In this document: in pieces, positions 24,427-36,430 of the stretch | Numbering within the stretch: the first letter of the stretch is position 1 | Layout of the letters: the number at the start of each line of letters is the position of its first letter | Origin: Casuarina equisetifolia | Taxonomy: Eukaryota > Streptophyta > Magnoliopsida > Fagales > Casuarinaceae | Reading direction: 5' to 3' | Length of the DNA stretch: 64,000 nt | Assembly (NCBI GenBank): GCA_028551475.1 | Contig: CM052357.1 | Coordinates: forward strand, 26,557,745 to 26,621,744 | The notes under the pieces: model-generated | Seen by the model: the letters and a program-made list of their open reading frames with translations, nothing else | Databases searched by the model: none | Told to the model about the DNA's origin: nothing | Translations under genes and position numbers: made by a program

Positions 24427-26030
24427 CAATGTAGGATGATCATTGCCTTTGGCTCTTGCAAGAAGCCCAATGTTGTTAATAGCACTTTTACTCATCTCCC
24501 ATCTGATGACATATAAGTTAAACTTCAGGACCAATATAACTTTGTTGCAATTTTTTGGTTAACTCATTTTGTCTCGTCGAGCATAAAGAACATTTTCTCC
24601 CTTTGTTACACAGTTTAAGAGGCTAAGAAGATGCTTTAAAAATTTTACCACAAGGTAATTAGTACCAAACATTACGATCTAGGACAGAAAATCCTAAAAA
24701 ACCAAGCATGGAGCAAACTAGTTCATGGCTAAGTATTATGCTTATCTCTTCTACAATTTATGGTTGGAACTTGAAAAATGGTTAGCTGCCATCATGCAAC
24801 AATTACTTATGCAATATTAATGCTTAGTTGGTGGCAAAGGATGAATCCATGAAGGTTATTTGTTTTCTTCTCAAGTTGCAATTGGTGTATACCACCATAT
24901 GCAACAACACAACGTCTAGGAGCCCAATTCCCTCTATAGATGAGGTCTTCTCTAAGATGTGCATTAAGGAGCATTGATGCACCTTTCAAGTTAACGACAG
25001 TCAACAAGTTGATTTGACAACTTTCATCATTTAAGGAGCATTGATGCACCTTTCAAGTTAACGACAGTTAACAAGTTGATCTGACAACTTTCATCATTTA
25101 ACCACCATCTTCCAACAATTTATCTTTTAGCGATGGAGGTGGAGGACACATCTTAGGGAGTGGGTCAGCTCATAGGTTGAGAAAAATTTTAGTAATGGAT
25201 CTCATTACAATGAATGGCCTACCTATAAGCATTATAAAATAGTAGTCTATACAATGGACAAGTGCTTTCAACTAATTGGGATTCCAAACAAATTTGAAAA
25301 CTAGAATAAGGTAAATGATAATAATGGATCAACACATGCAATTAATTCTTTTATTAAAAACCAAAATTTTCCTCCTGTTAGTGGTGTTGTAATAACATGG
25401 ATGGCAACTAGCCCTAGACCAACCCTTAAACCTAAGCAATATTAGCAAGTTGTAAAGCTTCTCAATTACTTTGGACCAATAAAGCCCATGGCCAATTTTA
25501 CAAGTACGATTTCTACTTTGTAAAATTTATCTTTACCTAACTGACTTATTAACTTGAAGGCTAATGATCATATTATGTTTTAACTCACATGCATGAAAAC
25601 ATTAGATTATACATGTTTAATCCTATTTAGGTTAAGTTACTTAATGATTATACATTAGTTGTCACCCATATTAAGAATGCTCATATTTTAGCTTATGTCA
25701 TACTTTATTACATATTTTACGTTCTGAGTTTTAAATGTAATTTGTTGTTAGTCACCAAATTCACCTTTGACCTCTTTTGTTTGACATTTTTTTACCTTTA
25801 ATTTTGGCTATTTTAAGAGTTTTTCAGGGGAGTTGTTCATTGTTACACATTTTAATGTTAGTTTATGCATGTAGGAGACATAATTGGAGCAAATGTAAAT
25901 TTTCCCATTATACAACATTTTTGTTTTATGATAATGCACAAGCCTTTGGATGTCCAACACTTTAATTTTTTCTAATCCCATGGGACTCATTCTTCTTTTA
26001 ATTTCTATTGACTGCTTCAATTTGTAGTCA
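24427..26030 (+). mobile_element. Continuation of the plus-strand copia gag, cut off at CNGC copy B
   Basis: Translation with stops and shifts gives copia gag landmarks in order: IAFGSCKKPNVVNSTF with PSDD just after 24436; YTVxEAKKM near 24605-24635; PIPSIDEVFSKM near 24925-24960; KCFQLIGIPNKFEN near 25263-25300 (after a degraded zinc knuckle); a QVVKLLNYFGPIKPMANF block near 25445-25505. The sequence then passes, with stops, towards the gag-pre-integrase region. Copia-like sequence ends abruptly at about 26030, where CNGC exon homology begins, so the protease, RT and 3' LTR are missing. The 5' part of the same element is at 17221-18062. Confidence 0.65.
24966..25099. repeat. 67-bp direct tandem duplication inside the copia gag
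   Basis: AAGGAGCATTGATGCACC begins at 24966 and again at 25033. The two 67-bp units run back to back to 25099 and differ at only about two bases, so the duplication is far younger than the decayed element holding it. Confidence 0.92.
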
Positions 26031-29000
26031 TCTTATGTCGACGCCAAGCAGCTTGAATGAAGCAAGCAGCCCATGTCCTCCAATGGTGAGAGTAAAAGCG
26101 GAAAGTGTGTTGTAACTTCTTACTATGGAGACATCTAAACTGATTGGCAACAAATTTGAGATCTTCAGCTTGTAGTGCAAATGCTTCCACCTCATCAAGG
26201 GTCCTAACTGTTCTTGTGGACAAAGGCAAGTTAAAAGAAAATTTTGAAAGCAATGCCCAAGCAAGCAACTCTTCCCCACAAAAATCGCCAGGCCTCAAGG
26301 TGATTGAATTAAAGAAGCCTGTCTGCCCTCCATTTGTAGTTGAGCTCTCTAACCTCCCTCGTATGATGAAAAGCATTTCTGTCACAGGTTCACCTTCACG
26401 AACAATGTAGGTTCCCTTAGTACTCAAGGATGACACTAAACGCTCACTGATGGCATCAAGTAATTGATTGTCCATTTGGGAGAAAAGGGGGACCTACAAT
26501 TAGGAAAAGAAAATAACTACTATTATAGTGAGATACTTTGTGTATTTAACTTAATCAATGACTTCTGATATTACGAATAAGATAAATGTAGTCAACTTCC
26601 CCTAAACATGTGAGATATTTTACATGAATTAGTAACCATAATTGAACACTAGAGCTTATTTCCTAGGGACAAAAGAGATTCTTAGGTCATGTTTTATTTA
26701 ACTAAGGTCATCTTCATGATGCATCCTATTCTATGTAATAGTCTACTGCACAAGTCCTATTTAAACAATGAAAAATCTGCAAATGGAAATAGCAACTCCT
26801 TGAAATTTCTCAAAAGGTGTGGCCAAAACTAACGTGTTGGATAGGCAATAAAATTATAGGCTACATCAAAACTACCAATATTCACATTTTTAAGTCCTCT
26901 TACAGAATTACAAGGTTTGGAAACTAGCACTATATTTGTACGAAGTAACAACCTTTATACCCAAGTGTGAATGCATTATTTCGAAGAGGAAATATACTAA
27001 CAGCAAAAGAGAATTAGTAGCATATCTGTAGGAAAGAAAGCATGCTAACTAGACCAAGTGTTCAGACGCAATACAAAAAACTCTACTTGTTCCTCTATAA
27101 ACTTTGTAGTTGAAAAAGCTATAACTACTACTGGTAGTACACGCAACAAGTAGAGGATAAGAGTTCATGATTAGGAATAACAACTAGGTTCAATAATTTG
27201 TACATTTGAAATGTAATATCGAGACAAACAATGGACTATACCGGTTTAGCATGAATAGTATCCTACTAAGAGAGAACTTACACGCAGAAGAAGGTCCAAG
27301 AATAGTTGCCGCCGGATATCTCTACTGAACTCTGTAGGTAAGTCTCTTAATATTGAATCTTCATCAGCTCCTTGAGTTGCAAGCCATTTGTACTGAATAA
27401 ATCGCCGAACACGTTCTCGAAGATCTTGAGGAAGTTGGCGATGATCCATCCACTCCTCTGTGTCTTGGTGCTTGAGCCTGAACTCCTCTAATCTCGCAGT
27501 GAGAGATTTCAAAAAGGTCTACACCAAATAGAGTGTCTGAAGGTCTAGAACATACATATGGGTAGTTGATTGCTTCATCTATTTATTTCAATATTTTTGC
27601 AAGGACCTTAAATAGAGCCCCATGAAGCCTAGCGACTCAAAGGATATTTTTCACTCCTCTTGCTATTAAAGAAGTAAACAATTTACTTATACTGTTCAAC
27701 TACTGTAAGCAAAGGATAAAAGAAACCGAAGGTTTTGAAACGTCAAATATTCAATCTGAACGAAAATAGAGACCTTAGAAAAATAAAGGTATCAGTGATC
27801 TAGTCAATCTTGTCCAAGTTCAACAATATAACAACATAAATGTTGCATCATGAATATGATTAACTTGACTGATGAACATTGCTATGAAGTTGAATGCTGT
27901 AATGGCGCAAGTGTACCTGCATGTTTCCAATCAAATGGACAAAGAGAACTAGACCCAATGCTCCAATGATAATGGAAAAAGTAGTTTCCCCAATAAATGC
28001 GGTTGGGAGTAAACTCTGGCCGAAGCAACTGAAAGGGAAACAAAAGAGATACATCACAGTCTTGGATAAACTAGCCATTTAGAGGACAAATTGATTAGTC
28101 TTTGAAATAAAGCAAGTTAAGTTTTTGGGAAATAAAATTGATAGTCTAAAACATAGACAAACTCCTGGCACAAAACAAAAATAAAATTGTTACCCCCCAA
28201 ACAGGATTGGAAATGGCTTGAAAGTTATGACGCAATAGAAGAAATCCAGCATTTTAGGCATAAGAAATGTAAAATTCCATACTAGATACAACACATTTTT
28301 AGAAAAAGTCCACTAGAATTTTAAAAAGTCCATGAATGATAAGATGAGATTAAGAGATCGTTTACGTTAGGCAAACCTGTAAGAATGAGACAAAATGTTC
28401 TACCTTCCTTTATTTCAATATGTTTGCCTACTTTTCATTGGTTGATAAATAACTTGCCTTGGTTCCTGAAGTCTATGTCTTTTTTTTTATTAATTTTCTA
28501 ATTTTTTTCACCTATTTTGAGCTACGGTACTAAACTTTGAGGTAAACACCTCACTCAAGAAAGAAGAACAAGAAAGACGCAGTTGAAAGAAGAGGAGAAA
28601 AGAAACAGAGACCTTTAGGTGGGATTTTGTTCAGAAGTGTTCTTGTGTGGTTTTGGCGTCTAATCAAATTTGGATTTGTACAAACTTCCGAATCAGTTTT
28701 CACCTCTATTGTATTTATCTAGTTTTGTTATCATTAGAAACAGTAGTACTCTTTAATGCTTTCCTTTTGTCTTTCCAGTTCTCCTCAGTGAGTATTAGTC
28801 TCGATGATATGATAATTCAAATTTCAATTATTATATGACTATAATTTGACTTTTGGATGTAGGAAATGTTGATATGAAATTTCGAAACTATTTTATATGC
28901 AAGCTGAACTGGATTAGACCATCCCCGGACATAAGGAAGTATAGATATAAATTTCAACTACAAACACATATGATAAAAAGACAGTAAATTATGTCATATC

Positions 29001-30724
29001 CTTTAAATTAACATAGCATGTTTAGAAATTATGGATTGACATAGCATGTTTAGAAATTATACCTCAGGGTCTGCAAACCTAACCACAGAGAATAGAGATA
29101 CTTCTTAATAAACGCTGCGGAGATTACGTTAGCTGCCAGTGGATTTGCAAAAATGCCAAAGTTGAAGCTGATACTGTTGTTACTCGCATCGCAGTTACTA
29201 AATACGATGGTATTGCTCGCCCATGTCTGGCGATCAGACATACTCAAACTATTACAATCCAAGAAATCAGGGACACATTGCACGGGGCTAGTCTCACTGT
29301 TGCATTCCGATTTCAGGCAAGTTACGTATCGTTCCAAGGACAACCAATAATATGCTGCGCCGAAGGCCTGCATTACCAGAAGTCAAACTTCTGAGGAATA
29401 CTGTAAAAAGAAGTAGAAAAATAGTTAGTGCATTCTAAGTTAAAAGAAGTGACATACATGACCGACTAACAGGTATAGAAATAGATTGTATGCGGCTCCA
29501 GCCCAAGCAGTTTGTGTTACACCACTGGCTTTGATAATCCCAGAACTTAATGGGAAAATTAGACATATCCTAGGAATGTATTGGAGGACAACGATCAATA
29601 GAATGGAATAATGAGTATGATAAACTTCTGAGCTTTTAATTGCTGGGAGAATAAACCATAGCAGTATCTGTCAAAAGAAAAGCACAAACTTAGTCCTGCT
29701 GCAGTTTGAGAACTAGAAATTTCAGGAATGAAGAATATCCGTATGACAAGTAGCTATTAAGTTTAAATCCAAATTTTTCAACTTTTCCCTCAGCCCATCT
29801 AAGTCCATGCCAATCTGAACAAAACCATCGGCACCTCCTCTCTACTTCTTTTATTAAACCCTCAGATGTTAAATAGCTACTTCCACACGATAATTATCGA
29901 AATGGAGAAAGTTTTGATTTCTATTAGTAGAAAGCTGAGGTAATTCGGTTTTACAAATACCATAGGTCAGTAATTAAATTCTGAACAAAAAATAAAATAG
30001 ACAGTAGATCTGCGTCTCCTTCCATTCTTTGAACCAGTGGCACTAAAATCAAAGTCAAAAGTAACTGGCAATACCTGAGGAAGGGGCACCGCGGCTATAA
30101 GATCTATGAAGAAATCTGAACGCAAATACCTTCTTGCAATCATCTTCCGGTCCATGACAAGCTCACCCCTCCCAAAACCTCTTGAACTTGGCGAAACATA
30201 AGCTGTATGGAACTTTACGAAAATATTCAACAGATAAAACATGTCCGCAATACTCCGGAAACACGTAATCACTATTTCCAAATTGACATCAGTTTTAAGA
30301 CACAAAGAATCATTACTGTCCAGCCGCTCCGGAAGGAAGAAAAGAAATGGATCAATAAAGAGCGCTACCAAGCAAAAGAAGAGGAAAACCCTGTTCCACT
30401 GCAGCAGAGAAACACTTCCAGGATCTAGAATTCCCTTGTAACAAAACTTGCGATTCTCCGGGAAGACCTTGAACTTCTTAAACGCGGAAGTTGCAGTACT
30501 TTGTTTTCCATCTCCGAAACCACCGTATACCGGCAAAGGCTTTTCTACGCGTCTGTGGGTGTCGGTTTTTTCCCCCGGAATTTGCAGATTTTGGTCTTCA
30601 TCGATGTAAATCCTTTGAAAGCAAAGTCCCAATAAGCAAATCACAACGATAGCGAAAACGCAAATGAGAAGGAAAAGAAAACGGTGGATAACGTAGCGAA
30701 TTACCTCCCTTTCTTAAACTTCAT
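26017..30724 (-). CDS. Cyclic nucleotide-gated ion channel, copy B, 3'-truncated
   Basis: Tandem paralogue of the gene at 4242-9476 with the same exon plan on the minus strand: 30705-30724, 30075-30612, 29458-29667, 29063-29367, 27917-28028, 27282-27518, 26017-26493; total 1899 nt, 632 aa. All exons are open and phases agree. The copy A acceptor before exon 2 (ACAG) reads GCTT here. The next AG, 6 nt downstream (TTTCAAAG|G), keeps the frame and drops two residues. Seen: S1-S4 segments, FGRGELVMD, pore G361-Q-S-L, LIGNMQ, CNBD with RPGDFCGEELLAWAL, and IQ motif FIQAAWRRHK. Homology to copy A stops at 26031; the last codons (MTTN, stop) come from the abutting copia DNA, so about 85 C-terminal residues are lost. 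Membrane, CNBD and IQ parts are kept, so a working channel is possible, but it may be a young pseudogene. Expression is unknown. Confidence 0.82.
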
Positions 30725-30739
30725 GATGGTCGCTTGCAA

Positions 30740-31205
30740 GTCCAAAATGAAGGCTCAATCCAAGTATTAACGAAATGATTAAGTTTGATTAAGTCTCACG
30801 AAAACTAACGACGAAAAGCATGGAAACAGGACGCAGACGATCAGTTATTGTGAAGACTCAGATTCAGAAAGAGGAGAGAGAGGGAGGAGTAAATCCTGTC
30901 CAAGTCGAAGGCTTAATCTAGGCGTGAACGATATGGTTAAGTTGACTCCGAGCTTTGGCTTTCATTAAATCTCACGAAAACTACCAATTAGTTATTATTA
31001 TTCTATTACGTAAAGATTATTAACAAAAGCATTATATTGAGAGTGAGATAGCAGGGAGTTAGAGCCTGTGCAAGTTGAAGGCTCCATCTAGGTGTGAATG
31101 ATATGTTTAATTAAATTAAATTCCGAGGTTGACTTTCATCAAATCTGAGAGGGAAAACTAGTACTAAAAAGCATGAAAACCCTGATTACGTAAAGACTAT
31201 CACAT
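30740..31205 (-). promoter_or_regulatory. Three-unit tandem repeat upstream of CNGC copy B
   Basis: Units start near 30740, 30898 and 31068 with GTCCAAAATGAAGG, GTCCAAGTCGAAGG and GTGCAAGTTGAAGG. They match the array at 9496-10003 unit by unit and lie at the same distance from the start codon (30724). TTACGTAA palindromes occur in units 2 and 3 (about 31007 and 31186), as in copy A. A GAGA run follows unit 1. Confidence 0.75.
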
Positions 31206-34200
31206 GTTGCCGATCTTTTCCGCCTGATTCGTCGAGGCATAAGCCCTTTCTTGCGACAGGCTGCGTCTTCAATGACCCACCACAGCTAAGTTGACATAGT
31301 TTATAGCACCCACCCACGCAAGTTTATTTTTCTATCATATCCAACCCCATTCACTGCTTCTGATGTCTTTCCCCCGCGACAAACGTTTTCATCCTTTTTA
31401 TGAAGTTTGATGACAAAAATTACATGGTCTAAAGAAACAGATTGTCTCATTTTTGAGCAAGTAATCTTCTCTCAATAGTGGACAGTTCAATATCTTATTC
31501 GCTTTCAGTATTGAAAAATTAAGATTCCACTGGAGCAAAGACTACCTTTTAAGATTCATCTCATTTAGATTTGATAATTAAAAAAATATTTAACTAGATC
31601 TACAGTTACATTTTTAATATTTTTACATTGATTTCGAAGGTGAAATTATGTAACAGTGAATGCCATCGCGGCCGCATTATATGTCCTGCGTCAAAGCTAC
31701 AAGGAACGGTGGCGACTACAATGACAACATTCCAAAAATCCTGCCTACAAAATTTTTCAAAAAGCCAGCAGCAAAATCTCTTGCTCTTCATAGTCTGTCC
31801 TACAATATTCTTCGTTTTATTATCCAACACATAACAAGAAACATAAAATTGTAAATTCATAATATTGCAAATATAAGGTGAAAGGGGTTAGAATGGTACA
31901 CTCCCTCCTTCAACCACCCTTGCAAGAAAAGGGAATGTCTTTATTACAAATGCCCCCCCCAAAAAAAAGGCTAAAATATTAGTAATATGGTTTATACATT
32001 TACAACATTTTCAATATACTTTGTCACTCTGCACATGAAGAAACTGTGGGGATCCAATTCACAAGTGATGGAGTGACACACTTGAAACTTAAGTTGGATA
32101 GTTCCATTGGTTTTGTGAAGGTTCACAAAACCAATATTCTTAACAAAATAGCTTGCACTGGTTTTGTGAAAATTCCTATATCCAAGTTTTCTGATTCATT
32201 GTAGATGTGATCTTCGTATTTGCTTTAGGCTTGGAGAGTGATACTCGTGATACTCGTGATATTCAAACCAACTTGGTAAGGCCATAAGGTGCCAAGTGTT
32301 ATGTTATAACGCCAATCATACCAGAATGTTAAGAATCTTAATAAGAAAGATCATGATTTGTCAAATTACGTGCGAGAATTTCAAAGATATTGATTGAGTA
32401 TAATTCAATCTCTCGATTGTTTATTAGTAAACTCAACTTTATAAGCAGTTTCAATAAGTTCTAATTATCTCTTAGTTACTCTTTCTAGAATATGTTATAG
32501 ATACGGTGAACACCTTCATCAATTATAATAAGATAAGCCTATGTGACCTCACCACCACATCCTCATTGTACTTAACACTTCAAAATTTACTATATCAATT
32601 ATGAAAAACATCTAAACCATGCATTCCCCCAAAGCATTATTAGCCATCGCTCAATCATAGTTAAATCTCTCTTCAATGGACAAAACCAACACTCCACTAT
32701 GTAAACAAAACAATGAAAAGTGATACCCTGTAAACAAGTTGAAGATACTGTGAAAAGTAAGGAAATCCCCTTCATATAGTGGCATCACCTTTTCTTTCCC
32801 CTTCAACGCATGCATTTTGTCAAACTTCTTAGAGATTCTTTTGCATATAATTGCCTTTTTATAGGTTTCTTATCGAGATTGAAACTCAAAAGATTAGGTC
32901 TATGATTTTGGATCTAATTCTATTGTACTAATCAATTGCGTTTCTGACATCTATTCAATGGGAAAATTAATATATGTGTACTCAGACATGTGTATTTGAT
33001 AATGTCCTAGTTATGCATAGATCATCATGTAATAAGACTTCTTGAACTTCACCGATCAATTGTATAGACTATATAGACTTTATCCATGTTATGCATCTTC
33101 GTCAATATTCCACAGGGCAAGAACCATATCATTCATACATGCGCACCATCTAGCTCTAATTGCAAAAGAAATCACTACGCTCCATTGTGCCACAGTAATC
33201 ATTGACCTAATGCCACTTATAATATGATATGTAGGAAACTATATGAGTCTAATTATGTCATACAGACAATTCATATTTTTGACATTTATTTTATATGACA
33301 CTTGACGGGTTTATACTTAAACGTATATCCTCTCAATAGTTTTATACAAAAGGTGTTTAATATTTGACGTCAACGGGTGAGTTGTTCAACAAAACATTTG
33401 GAAAGCATATGGTTAGTTGTTGGACCTTTCTTGTCGGCTGGTTATGCTCAATTAGGCCATATTAAACTGATGTTAATGTTGTCTTTCGTAATAGTAGCAC
33501 TTTCAGCTGAACTTATTATGAGATAACAATCCTTGGTCTTTATTTTATATGCATATTCCAACTTTATGGTCTTAAAAATTGAAAATTGGGTAACAACTAC
33601 AGGCAAAAGTTTATGAATATGTTGATTTTAATAACGTTATTGGTTGTCAGCACTAAGGGCATAAAACTTCTTAAATCAATGAGAATTATAATAATTAAAT
33701 ATAAATAGATAGCAATCGTCATGGTGATCGAATGGCAGTGACATCAATTTGAATGGACAAGATTGATGCCAAATGCAGCTCGATGTTTAGGAAAAGAGAA
33801 GTTGAGATTGGAGAGCGTACGTAGGAGTTAGGTGAGCGGTGTCATTGAAAGTGAGAGGTGAGAATCACTATGATATTATATGCCTAAAGGGTATGAACAT
33901 TTAGGGACACAGAGATTTCCTGGGTATACTTGAAGATTCCTACTTATTATTGCCCGCTTCTTTCGATCTCTCTGTCATAAAAACCATCTGGGACAATATC
34001 ATCTTTGTCATAATATCGACGGATTAACTACCAATTCGTCGGATTCTAGGTTTGTGGGGAAATCTTAACCAACATATGATAAGGTTTCGTTTTCACTCTT
34101 CCACCATTGACGTGATTGATTTCATCAGGTACGTGTAGAAACCAGAGGCAACAACCAGCACAATTCCTTGGGCCCCGCCTGCAAACCTGGAGCAATTATT

Positions 34201-35227
34201 CAGCGGGCATCAAGAAATAAGACAAAGATAAAAGCACAGAAATGAGAATAAAAGCATTGTCTTTTCCACCAAGACAAACACAAGGAAGCATTAAGAAGCC
34301 AAAGAAAAACAACGAAAGGAGGGAGCAGTGGCGATTTGTTAAAGAGTCAGGCCTGAATAGAGAATCGTCCTCTTATCCTGGAATTGGAAATGAATGAGGA
34401 AGACAGATTTTGACGCCTTTGGCTTCATGCAGCGTGGAGTCCTTACTAAAACTTCCGAGGCTACAACTGGGAAAATCAATGTCAGGCGGCTCAAAGCATT
34501 AAAAACCCTTCAAGTATTCGAGTAAAAATGTAATCCAATTATACTAATCTGAGATTTACCAAATGAAAAAAATAACATCTGGCGGTCATTATCTAATTGA
34601 CCCGTATGCACATTAAAAAATAGCTTTGGAGTAGCAAAGTCTTCAAAATAACCATATTCCATTTTGACTTTAAATGTGAGGGAGAGTCTTAAACCGAAAG
34701 TTAAATTCCTTATGGAGACTACCTTAAATGTGAAAAGCATTGTTAGTTTTTGAGTCAACTCAAGAACTACTTACACACTCAAAACTCAGATAGACCATAT
34801 TCTTTATCACTTGACCGCAAGCCCAGGACACTTAGGCACGTAGGAAAATGTGTAGGACAGCCATTGCGGGGCATGTGACATCCATTTGATTTAAATACGG
34901 ATGCAGTGAAAGAGTATTACACTCGGAAACTTTCTTATTAAGAACATTCAAATTATTTTTCATCATATTAACCTGTCCCACTGTCAAGACAGGAATTAGG
35001 ACAATAGAATTAAGACATTGTAACCTAAGCTTTTCGTGGATATAATTGTCAAATTTACATGTCGCAAATTTATATATTCCTGCAACCACAACGAATGTTT
35101 TGGTATTAACCGCTTAAAATTCACGGCCATTTTCGTAACATCATTAAAAGTATAGCTTAAATTCAAACAAATTCTGCAATAGAGTAGAAAGATGTGCAGT
35201 GAAATGGTTAGTGACAAATTTCAGAAG

Positions 35228-36297
35228 GATCGACGTTCCTTCACTGGTGCCACTATTAGGATTTCCGTTCACCACATTAATTTACTCACCATTCAAGATC
35301 ACTGGAATTACATCAAATTCTCCAACATCTAATTTTCCAAAACATAAGTGAAACTCAATACATCAGATACAAGCGAACAATTTGTTTGATTTTTATCCTT
35401 TCCTACTCCCATACCGTAAAGCATCAAATCAAAACACAGCATAAAACGACCAACTACCAACAGCCACAATAGGAACTTAATAACTCCAACATACTTTAAG
35501 GTATGAGTAGTTTGTGTGTGAGAAAAAATTAAATCAAACAAAAGATATCTCCAACAGGCCAGTGGGCACGGGGTGACTAATCTCACCCAGCATATCTCCA
35601 GGGTCGGCGTCAAGGAGTCGAAAGGAAAATAGATTATCTTTGCTACAACTCAGTGGTGCAACAAGACGATGGGGTGCCGAACTGCTAGTTGTCGTAATGC
35701 GTGTAGAGCAATTATCCATTAGACCAGAAACAATGGAGTGAACCAGAAAATCATTCCAATGCCGATGGAAGACTAATCATCGGGCGAAAAACCAGACCAA
35801 ACTACAGAAGCCACTTTTAGCTCTAAATGCGAACCCAAAAGAGGGAGCTGCTTAGCACTAGAGCCAAACGGAGGAGCTGTCGATTTTATAGGGACACCAC
35901 ATACATAGCTGAGCCCACCACAACCTTCAGCCAAGGTCACCAGACCACACCACGAAGACCAACCCATGACCCAGTAGATATTTAGGAGAGAAAAAGAGAC
36001 GAGAAGGAAATGAAAGCAGGCACATTAGTACAAAAGAAAAATTTTAACGGTAATGTCATAATAATTCCCACACCCAAAATTTTAACGGTAATGTCATATA
36101 TCAGAGGTGCGTTTTACTACCATTGGAATGCCAAGAGTACTTTTCTGAACTTTTTAACCACCATTTGCAACCTACTACAAATGCAACATTCAAAATTATT
36201 TACGCTGCAAAGTTAAGATCTTGACCCAAAGACCACTCTTTAAACAAAAGATAACAAAAAGAAGCTTTCCACATGGATCATACACCCAGAAAGTCTA
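35228..36297. other. Block present only in CNGC copy B flank (about 1.07 kb)
   Basis: Copy A reads straight through AATTTCAGAAAGTGAAATCCA (17076-17096). In B the left half ends at AATTTCAGAAGG (35216-35227) and the right half resumes at AAGTGAAATCCAG after 36297. The block has CG content above its surroundings, a tRNA-like stretch (35660-35735, minus strand), and a local direct repeat of AAAATTTTAACGGTAATGTC (about 36039 and 36076). No long terminal repeats are seen. It may be a retroposed insertion in B, or sequence deleted from A. Confidence 0.5.
35660..35735 (-). other. Degenerate tRNA-like stretch (possible SINE head)
   Basis: On the minus strand GGTCTAATGGATAATTGC resembles a tRNA-Arg D-arm/A box, and about 40 nt later AGTTCGGCACCCC resembles a B box (GTTCRANNCC). 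The acceptor and anticodon stems do not pair well, so this is not a working tRNA. The two boxes at this spacing could be the pol III promoter of a SINE; coincidence remains possible. Confidence 0.2.
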
Positions 36298-36430
36298 AGT
36301 GAAATCCAGTTCAAGAATATCACAAACAAAAATAAACTCTACTTGTTTAAAGATAACCGCAAAAACCCCAATTTTTGTAGAACAGATACAAATACCTGCC
36401 AGATGCAGCTCCTCAATCCTCTTAAAGATA

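Larger units (their letters stand above)
31206..36430. other. 5' flank of CNGC copy B, duplicate of the copy A flank
   Basis: Aligns in order with 10004-17220 (landmarks given there), apart from a B-specific block at 35228-36297 and a poorly matching stretch near 31560-32040. That stretch contains a NotI-type GCGGCCGC at about 31670 within a short CG-richer patch. No domain-bearing frame was found in either strand, and the overlapping short frames around 31606-31860 match nothing I recognise. Confidence 0.6.
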
